Made by a program: the position numbers and the translations under genes
The notes under the pieces: model-generated
The model's input: only the letters and a program-made list of their open reading frames with translations
The model's database searches: none
Told to the model about the DNA's origin: nothing
Shown here: one piece after another, positions 1 through 4,719 of the stretch
Layout: each line of letters starts with the position of its first letter
How positions within the stretch are numbered: the first letter of the stretch is position 1
Source of the DNA: an uncultured Clostridia bacterium
Lineage (GTDB): Bacteria > Bacillota > Clostridia > Oscillospirales > Acutalibacteraceae
Direction of reading: 5' to 3'
DNA: 6,527 nt
Assembly (NCBI GenBank): GCA_945971755.1
Contig: CAMFPJ010000081.1
Coordinates: 1-6,527 of the forward strand

Positions 1-10
1 AGTATCATTT

Positions 11-39
11 TGTAACTATTTTTGTAACCGTTTTGTAAT
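11..39 (+). promoter_or_regulatory. Tandem TGTAAC/TGTAAT hexamers, WalR-box-like
   Basis: Three direct copies of a TGTAAC-like hexamer lie at 11-16, 23-28 and 34-39, each preceded by a T-run. Copies two and three are separated by exactly 5 nt, which fits the known WalR (YycF) consensus TGTWAH-N5-TGTWAH; copies one and two are 6 nt apart. A further TGTAAA lies at 90-95 and an inverted TTGTAAC at 74-80. WalR controls murein hydrolase genes in Firmicutes, including the 3D-domain gene yocH, and the gene downstream here is a 3D-domain cell-wall protein, so the context fits. Against it, the site is about 155 bp upstream of the -35 element, far for direct activation, and the region is AT-rich enough for chance matches. 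It may instead serve a gene left of the window. Confidence 0.4.
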
Positions 40-194
40 ATTTTACGACTTTTTTCAATTTCTCACAAAAAAAGTTACAACTTTTGCAGTGTAAAACACA
101 AGATGTTGGGGTTAAAAGTCGATTTTAGGTCTATTTAGTCAAAAATTAACACTTGAATTTATACAATTTACACAAAAAGCATCTGCCAAAAAAT

Positions 195-223
195 TTGACT
201 TTTCGAAAAGATGTGAATATAAT
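195..223 (+). promoter_or_regulatory. Sigma-A promoter of the G5/3D gene
   Basis: TTGACT at 195-200 is followed after exactly 17 bp by a perfect TATAAT at 218-223. Transcription should start near 229-231, giving an unusually long leader of about 170 nt before the ATG at 399. No other pair in 1-398 comes close to this quality. The rest of 1-194 is AT-rich, has no supportable gene, and contains only the TGTAAC repeats listed separately. Confidence 0.8.
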
Positions 224-229
224 ACACAA

Positions 230-391
230 GTCATCGGGCAACAAGGCGTTACTATGCTAAACGCTCATTGCCTAAATATCAAACGCGAGAATAACGGTCG
301 AGCCTTAGGTGACTCATGAATCTGCTTTTCAAAGCAGTGAAGTGATAGCGCTTTTGCAAAAGCAATTGTTTGGTGCGGCTTATTAAAGGAG
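230..391 (+). ncRNA. Structured 5' leader, unassigned cis-regulatory RNA candidate
   Basis: The transcribed leader contains three clear helices. The first pairs 236-241 with 268-273 and continues, after a small internal loop, as 245-250 with 260-265. The second is CTGCTTT/AAAGCAG at 322-337. The third is the perfect 14-nt dyad GCTTTTGCAAAAGC at 350-363. A possible outer stem pairs 300-304 with 377-381 and would enclose the last two, ending 3 nt before the Shine-Dalgarno sequence at 385-391, so folding could affect ribosome access. No hairpin is followed by a real U-tract, so translational rather than terminator control would be expected. I do not recognise a riboswitch class; the conserved 3' block of the c-di-AMP (ydaO) riboswitch, which often precedes such genes, is absent. 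The structure is seen; the regulatory role is inferred. Confidence 0.4.
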
Positions 392-398
392 CAAACTG

Positions 399-1649
399 AT
401 GATTACAAATTTTAAGGGGCACGCGAAAACGTCCAACGGTTATATTATCCGTTCCGTTGCGCTTGTTATGGCTCTCATTATTGTTTGGGCCGGTACAGCA
501 TTCGCTGCCACTACAGAGTCGTACACAGTAGATATTTATGACGGCTCAGAAGTAACGAGAGTTGAAACGTCTAAAACAGATGCTAAAACGATTGTTGCCG
601 AAGCAGAAATTAGCATTACCGAAAACGACAAGTTAATTTTAGACGATTTCATCGCAGGCACACAGAGCAAAATTATTATTTGCCGTGAGTCAAACATTAA
701 GTTTACCGACGAAAACGGTAACACAACAACACTTCGCTTTGCAGGCAGAGTCAGTGAGTTTTACGAACAGTACGGCGTAGTTCTCAGCGACAGCTTGGTT
801 TCGGGTGTTGACTTGAACACAATTTGTTATGACGGAATGGAAATATTCGTTTTAACAGCTTACGGTGTTACAGTAAACGCGGACGGTGAAACTGCCAATG
901 TTCAGTCAACTGCGAAAAGCGTTGGCGGGCTTTTGGAAGAACTGGGAATTACACTCGGCCCCGATGATGAGGTTGAGCCCGGTGTTGACACCGCTCTTTC
1001 AAACGGACTTACCGTTAATGTTTTAAGAGTTGAGTACACAACTTATGAAAAAGAGGTAACCGTTCCTTTCACAAAGAAGACGCAGTATTCTTCTTCAATG
1101 CAAAAAGGCTCTTCTAAGATCACCCAGAACGGTGTAAACGGCACAAAGAGTGTTGTTTATAAAGATAAGGTTGTAAACGGAGTTGTTCAAAATACAACGG
1201 TTGAAAGCGAAGAAGAAATTCTCGCTCCCGTTCCGCAGATTACCACAGTCGGTACACGCACAAGCGGTAACTCAAAGGTTATCAGAAACTCTGCACCGAT
1301 TTCAGAGCTTACAATGCCGTCAAAATATTCAATCGGCGCAAACGGTGTTCCCACAAACTATAAATACACAATAAAGGGCAAGGCTGCCGCTTATTGTATC
1401 CCGGGCGGAATTACCTCAACGGGAAAACGCGTAAAACCCGGTTATATTGCCGTTAATCCGAAGCAAATTCCTTACGGTACCGAAATGTATATCGTTTCCG
1501 ACGACGGAGTTGTTTACGGTTACGCCATCGCCGCTGACACAGGCGGATTTGCAAAGCAGGGTAAGTTTGTAGTTGACCTTTACATGAACTCAACTGCACA
1601 GTGCTACTCCTGGGGTGCAAGAAACGTTACAATTTACGTTTTAGGCTGA
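399..1649 (+). CDS. Secreted YabE-like cell-wall protein with DUF348, G5 and 3D domains
   Basis: This 416-residue protein is predicted to act outside the membrane on peptidoglycan, by relation to the YabE/Rpf-like and YocH/YuiC families, whose 3D domains have a fold related to MltA lytic transglycosylases. Residues 17-36 form a hydrophobic signal segment ending in AFA before A37, a plausible signal peptidase I site; an uncleaved anchor is also possible. Three DUF348-like repeats are seen (about 42-85, a divergent one at 98-150, and 155-200), then a G5 domain (about 211-283), a polar linker, and the 3D domain (about 327-415). In the 3D domain, D380 (AADTGG) and D393 (VVDLYM) are kept, but the first of the three name-giving aspartates is asparagine, N353 (IAVNPKQIPYGT). 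The start is supported by AAAGGAG at 385-391, 7 nt before the ATG. The gene is alone between its own promoter and terminator. Domain assignment is firm; hydrolase activity and true substrate are inferred. Confidence 0.9.
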   Translation: MITNFKGHAKTSNGYIIRSVALVMALIIVWAGTAFAATTESYTVDIYDGSEVTRVETSKTDAKTIVAEAEISITENDKLILDDFIAGTQSKIIICRESNIKFTDENGNTTTLRFAGRVSEFYEQYGVVLSDSLVSGVDLNTICYDGMEIFVLTAYGVTVNADGETANVQSTAKSVGGLLEELGITLGPDDEVEPGVDTALSNGLTVNVLRVEYTTYEKEVTVPFTKKTQYSSSMQKGSSKITQNGVNGTKSVVYKDKVVNGVVQNTTVESEEEILAPVPQITTVGTRTSGNSKVIRNSAPISELTMPSKYSIGANGVPTNYKYTIKGKAAAYCIPGGITSTGKRVKPGYIAVNPKQIPYGTEMYIVSDDGVVYGYAIAADTGGFAKQGKFVVDLYMNSTAQCYSWGARNVTIYVLG

Positions 1650-1654
1650 TTTTT

Positions 1655-1681
1655 AGGACTATCTTTTGATAGTCCTTTTTT
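1655..1681 (+). terminator. Intrinsic terminator of the G5/3D gene
   Basis: A perfect 9-bp stem, AGGACTATC at 1655-1663 with GATAGTCCT at 1668-1676, closes a TTTT loop and runs into a T-tract at 1676-1681. It starts 5 nt after the stop codon. This separates the cell-wall gene from the nnr unit. Confidence 0.92.
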
Positions 1682-1682
1682 G

Positions 1683-1711
1683 TTGCTCATTTTGCGGTTT
1701 TGTGTTATACT
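1683..1711 (+). promoter_or_regulatory. Extended -10 promoter of the nnr unit
   Basis: TTGCTC at 1683-1688 is separated by 17 bp from TATACT at 1706-1711, and the -10 is directly preceded by TGT, an extended -10 motif that compensates for the weak -35. It begins 2 bp after the upstream terminator T-tract. Transcription starting near 1718 would leave a short leader of about 22 nt with AAAGGTG at 1726-1732, 7 nt before the nnr ATG. Confidence 0.65.
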
Positions 1712-1739
1712 TATATTAACTTATTAAAGGTGTGATTTT

Positions 1740-3284
1740 ATGTTGGTTTTAACTGTGAATGATATTCGCAAGGTTGAGAAAAATGCAAACGACAGTTGCA
1801 TTTCCTACTTGCAGCTTATGGAAAATGCGGGTTCATACTGTGCAAGGGTAATTCGCAAGGCTTTTGAAAATACAAACAAAAGAAATGTGCTGGTTGTTTG
1901 CGGCAAAGGCAAAAACGGCGGTGACGGATTTGTTATTGCACGTAAGCTTTTGGAAAACGGCTACAATGTAACCGTAATGATGACTGACGGCTTACCGGTT
2001 GACGAAGAATCTTCTGAAATGCTTTCACGTATTCGTGCATCCGGAGTTCAAATTGTTTATTATGACAGCAAAGCGGAAAACACTGCTGAAAATAAATATT
2101 TTGACAATGCGCAAATTATTGTTGACTGTGTTTTCGGTATCGGCTTTCACGGCGAAGCAACAGACTCGGCAAAAAGTGTGTTTGAGAGAATAAATAACTC
2201 AAAAGCAACAGTTGTAAGTGTTGACGTTCCCTCGGGACTTTACGGCGACAGCGGTGATGTTCCGGAGTGCCATGTTAAAGCGGATATTACAGTTGCAATA
2301 AACTGCTTAAAGCCCGTGCACGTGTTAAAACCGTCAGATTCTGCCTGCGGCGCTCTTGTTACGGCCAATATCGGTATTCCCGATTCTTGTTATGAAGACG
2401 TTTCACGTCCGCTTTTCACCTTGAGTAAACAGGAAATTAAATCGTGCTTGCCTAAGCGCAGGGCAGACGGACACAAAGGTACTTTCGGGACACTTCTGTT
2501 TATCGGCGGAAGTTTTGAAATGCCCGGTGCCGCATTTTTGGCATCGGAGAGCGCAGTTAACAGCGGCACCGGAATAGTAAAGGTCGCATTTCCTGATGCG
2601 GCTTACCCTGCAATTGCGGCAAAAACGGTTGAGCAGGTTTTGGTACCCCTCAAGAGCAATGAAAACGGAAGAATTTCCGTAAAATCTCTCCCGAGAATTG
2701 ATAAGGAGATAAATTCCTGCTCTGCGGTTGTAATCGGGTGCGGTATGGGTGTTGACGGAGACACGGAAGAAATCACACGTTACGTAATAGAAAATTCACC
2801 GGTGCCCGTAATTCTTGACGCAGACGGAATAAATGCAATAAAAGATAATATAGATATATTAGACAGAGCAAAATCAGCCGTCATTTTAACTCCCCATCCG
2901 GGTGAAATGGCACGCCTTGCAAAGTGTGATGCCCGTGATGTTCAGGACAACAGAGGCGCAGTTGTAAAAAGTTTTATTGATGCGCATAAATCGGTTTTGG
3001 TTCTCAAAGGTTCTTCAACACTTGTTTGCTCAAATGAGCAGGACAGTATTTATGTAAACACAACGGGTGACTGCGGTCTTGCAACAGGCGGCAGCGGAGA
3101 TGTCCTTGCGGGACTTGTGGGTTCATTCTGTGCTCAGGGGGCAGATCCGTTTCAGGCGGCTATTGCAGGTGTATATATTCACGGTGAGGCGGGAGAAACT
3201 GTTTCTGAAGAGTATTCCCTGAGAGGTAACACGCCATCAAAACTCATTAAACAAATTTCAAAAACACTTAAAGATTACGAATGA
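1740..3284 (+). CDS. nnr: Bifunctional NAD(P)H-hydrate epimerase / ADP-dependent (S)-NAD(P)H-hydrate dehydratase
   Basis: Nnr repairs NADH and NADPH damaged by hydration. The N-terminal YjeF_N half interconverts the R and S hydrates, and the C-terminal ribokinase-like half dehydrates the S form using ADP in bacteria. At 514 residues it has the usual length of the fused cytosolic enzyme. The epimerase half (about 1-215) shows GKGKNGGDG (55-63), VDCVFGIG (128-135) and VDVPSGL (161-167). The dehydratase half (about 230-512) shows GHKGTFG (244-250), LDADGI (359-364), LTPHPGE (383-389), LKGSST (422-427) and the anion-hole signature ATGGSGDVLAG (448-458), with D454 as the expected catalytic base. 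The start is supported by AAAGGTG 7 nt upstream. The stop lies 7 nt before the lipoprotein start, implying one transcript. In many Firmicutes nnr sits near acpS, alr and mazEF; only the lipoprotein and mazF follow here. Confidence 0.96.
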   Translation: MLVLTVNDIRKVEKNANDSCISYLQLMENAGSYCARVIRKAFENTNKRNVLVVCGKGKNGGDGFVIARKLLENGYNVTVMMTDGLPVDEESSEMLSRIRASGVQIVYYDSKAENTAENKYFDNAQIIVDCVFGIGFHGEATDSAKSVFERINNSKATVVSVDVPSGLYGDSGDVPECHVKADITVAINCLKPVHVLKPSDSACGALVTANIGIPDSCYEDVSRPLFTLSKQEIKSCLPKRRADGHKGTFGTLLFIGGSFEMPGAAFLASESAVNSGTGIVKVAFPDAAYPAIAAKTVEQVLVPLKSNENGRISVKSLPRIDKEINSCSAVVIGCGMGVDGDTEEITRYVIENSPVPVILDADGINAIKDNIDILDRAKSAVILTPHPGEMARLAKCDARDVQDNRGAVVKSFIDAHKSVLVLKGSSTLVCSNEQDSIYVNTTGDCGLATGGSGDVLAGLVGSFCAQGADPFQAAIAGVYIHGEAGETVSEEYSLRGNTPSKLIKQISKTLKDYE

Positions 3285-3291
3285 GGTTAAT

Positions 3292-3783
3292 ATGAAGAAA
3301 ATCTTATGCTTATGCTTATGTTTATTGCTTTGCACAGGATGTTCAATTAAAAAAGACGTTAAAACAGAGCCACTCACCTTGAGTGGCTTTGCTGCTGTAA
3401 TAACCACAGATATGAACGGAATAACACTAACCGCAAATGCAGTTTATGATGTTGCAAGTGGGTATAAGTTTACGTTTTCTTCTCCCCAAACTCTTAAAAA
3501 CACAACGGTTTGCGGAAAAGAGGGGATTTTTACCCTTTCGGGTGAAAGTCTTAATTTAACGCTTATGGGTGACAAGATGCCCCCGTCAATGATTTGCCGT
3601 GCTCTGTCGGACTGTATAAACGCGGTAAGCGGCGCTTTGCCCGTTGAAAATAATGAATATTTAGAATACGGATATTCTGTGGGCGGAGTGCAGTGTGTGC
3701 TATATACAGATGAAGAAAAAAACTTCAAAAAACTGCTTGTAGGAAATCAGGAATTCATTTTTAACAGTTTTTCTTATACTTAA
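3292..3783 (+). CDS. Small putative lipoprotein of unknown function, perhaps remotely LolA/YdcC-like
   Basis: This 163-residue protein begins with MKK and a short, very cysteine-rich hydrophobic segment (residues 4-16, CLCLCLLLC pattern), followed by a lipobox-like CTGC in which C17 would be lipidated. Residue -3 is Cys rather than the usual Leu, so the lipobox is slightly atypical. The remaining 146 residues look like an extracytoplasmic beta-rich domain with alternating polar and hydrophobic residues and further cysteines at 74, 102, 108 and 135. I do not recognise a family. The pattern (variable hydrophobic strands, SGYKFTFSSPQTL at 56-68) loosely recalls LolA-type lipoproteins, and B. subtilis ydcC, a LolA-like lipoprotein, occupies a comparable place before alr-ndoAI-ndoA, but this link is inference. 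The start uses GAGG at 3283-3286, which overlaps the nnr stop codon, so translation is probably coupled. A strong hairpin lies inside the gene at 3366-3390. Confidence 0.8.
   Translation: MKKILCLCLCLLLCTGCSIKKDVKTEPLTLSGFAAVITTDMNGITLTANAVYDVASGYKFTFSSPQTLKNTTVCGKEGIFTLSGESLNLTLMGDKMPPSMICRALSDCINAVSGALPVENNEYLEYGYSVGGVQCVLYTDEEKNFKKLLVGNQEFIFNSFSYT
3366..3390 (+). repeat. Perfect inverted repeat inside the lipoprotein gene
   Basis: AGCCACTC at 3368-3375 pairs perfectly with GAGTGGCT at 3381-3388 around ACCTT, and can extend by a G-T and an A-T pair to about 10 bp. Only three T residues follow, so it is a weak terminator at best. It lies 82 nt after the nnr stop and could lower transcription reaching the distal genes or stabilise the 3' end of nnr mRNA. 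Confidence 0.5.
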
Positions 3784-3810
3784 AATGGGACTTTGGTCCG
3801 CGTTATTGAA

Positions 3811-3816
3811 TATAAT
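3811..3816 (+). promoter_or_regulatory. Possible -10 element for mazF
   Basis: A perfect TATAAT at 3811-3816 sits in the 124-nt gap between the lipoprotein and mazF, in the same TGAATATAAT context as the strong promoter at 218-223. No convincing -35 lies 16-18 bp upstream (around 3787-3794, GGGACTTT), so promoter activity is uncertain. If used, mazF would be made from its own transcript with a leader of about 85 nt. Confidence 0.3.
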
Positions 3817-3831
3817 GTATTGCTCCCCTAA

Positions 3832-3873
3832 TTTTTGCCGTTAATGACTAAAGACGGAAAAAACAGGCAAAAA
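3832..3873 (+). repeat. Inverted repeat in the mazF leader with two alternative pairings
   Basis: TTTTTGCC at 3832-3839 can pair with GGCAAAAA at 3866-3873, or in extended form (TTTTTGCCGT, 3832-3841) with ACGGAAAAA at 3854-3862 with one bulged base. The two pairings exclude each other. The element lies 35 nt before the mazF ATG. It is AT-rich and lacks a downstream T-tract, so it is not an evident + strand terminator. Confidence 0.35.
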
Positions 3874-3892
3874 TAACGATATAAATCTATAC

Positions 3893-3899
3893 GGAAGAG
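3893..3899 (+). promoter_or_regulatory. Ribosome binding site deciding the mazF start
   Basis: GGAAGAG at 3893-3899 lies 8 nt before the ATG at 3908 and overlaps the GTG at 3899. A GTG start there would leave only GGA within 3 nt as a ribosome binding site. The ATG is therefore the better start. The site is imperfect compared with AAAGGAG, AGGAGG and GGAGGAG before the other genes, suggesting lower translation of this gene. Confidence 0.55.
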
Positions 3900-3907
3900 T
3901 GATACAA

Positions 3908-4252
3908 ATGAACGTAAAAAGAGGGGACATTTATTACGCTGATTTAAGTCCTGTTGTGGGAAGCGAACAAGGCGGAGTAAGACCTGTACTTATTGTTCAA
4001 AATGACGTTGGCAATAAATACAGCCCAACGGTGATTGCGGCTGCCATTACAAGCCAGCAGGACAAATCAAAACTGCCTACCCACATAAGTGTAAACGGCA
4101 ATGCCTGCGGGCTGAGCAAAGATTCGGTGGTGCTGCTTGAACAGGTGAGAACGCTTGACAAACAACGGCTTCGTGAGCGTATGGGTAATCTTTCTCAGAG
4201 CGATATGAACAAAATAAACAAGGCTCTTTTTGTGAGCTTCGGCTTGCAATAA
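3908..4252 (+). CDS. ndoA: MazF/NdoA (EndoA) family mRNA endoribonuclease
   Basis: This 114-residue protein closely matches the B. subtilis toxin NdoA (EndoA, MazF-Bs), a cytosolic RNase that cuts single-stranded mRNA at UACAU and is inhibited by the antitoxin NdoAI (MazE). From the ATG at 3908 the sequence runs MNVKRGDIYYADLSPVVGSE, then QGGVRPVL (21-28), and numbering stays in register with NdoA so that the catalytic R25 and T48 are both present. The core blocks KLPTH, DSVVLLEQVRTLDKQRL and the C-terminal helix are intact, so the enzyme is probably active. A GTG at 3899 would add three residues but has poor ribosome binding spacing. No mazE-like antitoxin is found: only 124 nt separate it from the lipoprotein gene and no ORF of antitoxin size fits there. 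Cleavage specificity is assumed from the homologue, not shown. Confidence 0.93.
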   Translation: MNVKRGDIYYADLSPVVGSEQGGVRPVLIVQNDVGNKYSPTVIAAAITSQQDKSKLPTHISVNGNACGLSKDSVVLLEQVRTLDKQRLRERMGNLSQSDMNKINKALFVSFGLQ

Positions 4253-4258
4253 CCCGTT

Positions 4259-4283
4259 GGAGTGCCGAAAGGCACTCCTTTTT
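4259..4283 (+). terminator. Intrinsic terminator after mazF
   Basis: GGAGTGCC at 4259-4266 and GGCACTCC at 4271-4278 form a perfect 8-bp stem capped by a GAAA tetraloop, followed by five T residues at 4279-4283. It begins 6 nt after the mazF stop codon and isolates the groESL promoter from upstream transcription. Confidence 0.93.
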
Positions 4284-4325
4284 ATAGTGTAAATATGAAC
4301 AATTTATTAAAATTAAATAAAAGAC

Positions 4326-4354
4326 TTGATTTTTTGGAAAAATGTGGCTAAAAT
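4326..4354 (+). promoter_or_regulatory. Sigma-A promoter of groESL
   Basis: TTGATT at 4326-4331 is 17 bp upstream of TAAAAT at 4349-4354. Transcription would start near 4360, at the left edge of the CIRCE operator, which is the usual arrangement for HrcA-controlled chaperone operons. Confidence 0.8.
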
Positions 4355-4358
4355 ATAT

Positions 4359-4385
4359 TTAGCAGTCAAAACATGAGAGTGCTAA
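4359..4385 (+). promoter_or_regulatory. CIRCE operator (HrcA binding site)
   Basis: TTAGCAGTC at 4359-4367, a 9-nt spacer, and GAGTGCTAA at 4377-4385 match CIRCE (TTAGCACTC-N9-GAGTGCTAA) at 17 of 18 arm positions. The only change is G for C at 4365 in the left arm. HrcA binds this inverted repeat and represses groESL until heat stress; hrcA itself is not in the window. Confidence 0.95.
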
Positions 4386-4419
4386 ATACATATTCAATCT
4401 TTTTAGGAGGTAATATAAA

Positions 4420-4704
4420 ATGACTATTAAACCGCTTGCAGACAGAGTTGTTCTTAAATCATGCGAAATTGAGGAAACAACAAAGAGCGGAATCGTTCTT
4501 ACTGCTTCTTCACAGGAAAAACCGCAGGTTTATGAAGTTGTTGCAGTTGGCCCCGGCGGACTTGTTGAGGGCAAAGAAATTGCAATGTACGTAAATGTTG
4601 GCGACAAGGTAATCGCAGGTAAGTATGCAGGTACAGAGGTTAAAGTGGATAACACAGATTACACGGTTGTCCGCCAGTCTGAAATTCTTGCAATAGTTGA
4701 ATAA
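4420..4704 (+). CDS. groES: Co-chaperonin GroES (Hsp10)
   Basis: GroES forms the heptameric lid of the GroEL folding chamber in the cytosol. The protein has 94 residues, the normal length, and starts MTIKPLADRVVLK as is typical. The GroEL-contacting mobile loop is at about 16-32 and contains the hydrophobic anchor GIVL at 24-27. The core motif VVAVGPGG is at about 40-47, and GDKV and the terminal SEILAIVE are intact. The start is fixed by AGGAGG at 4405-4410, 9 nt upstream. The gene is first in a two-gene operon under the CIRCE-controlled promoter, and groEL begins 15 nt after its stop. Confidence 0.98.
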   Translation: MTIKPLADRVVLKSCEIEETTKSGIVLTASSQEKPQVYEVVAVGPGGLVEGKEIAMYVNVGDKVIAGKYAGTEVKVDNTDYTVVRQSEILAIVE

Positions 4705-4719
4705 TTGGAGGAGTAAACA

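Noticed and set aside
343..356. cre-like site TGATAGCGCTTTTG for CcpA in the leader
   Set aside because: It agrees with TGWNANCGNTNWCA at the first 12 positions but lacks the terminal CA, and it overlaps a hairpin that explains the bases equally well.
230..391. c-di-AMP (ydaO/yuaA) riboswitch before the 3D-domain gene
   Set aside because: Gene context and leader length fit, and CGAGCC and TGAATC fragments recall the motif, but the GGGGGACCCA-like and CAGCTAACCTCG blocks are not present, so I do not assign the class.
3785..3844. 19-codon ORF before mazF as a possible antitoxin
   Set aside because: It has no ribosome binding site and is far too short for a MazE-type antitoxin; it also runs through the lone TATAAT and the inverted repeat.
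3899..3907. GTG start for mazF giving three more residues
   Set aside because: Only GGA lies 3 nt upstream, while the ATG at 3908 has better spacing and gives numbering matching NdoA at R25 and T48.
1740..4252. Self-targeting of the mazF transcript by UACAU sites
   Set aside because: By eye I find no UACAU in 1740-4252 and only about four in the whole window (near 1581, 4387, 5182 and 5308), which is not an enrichment.
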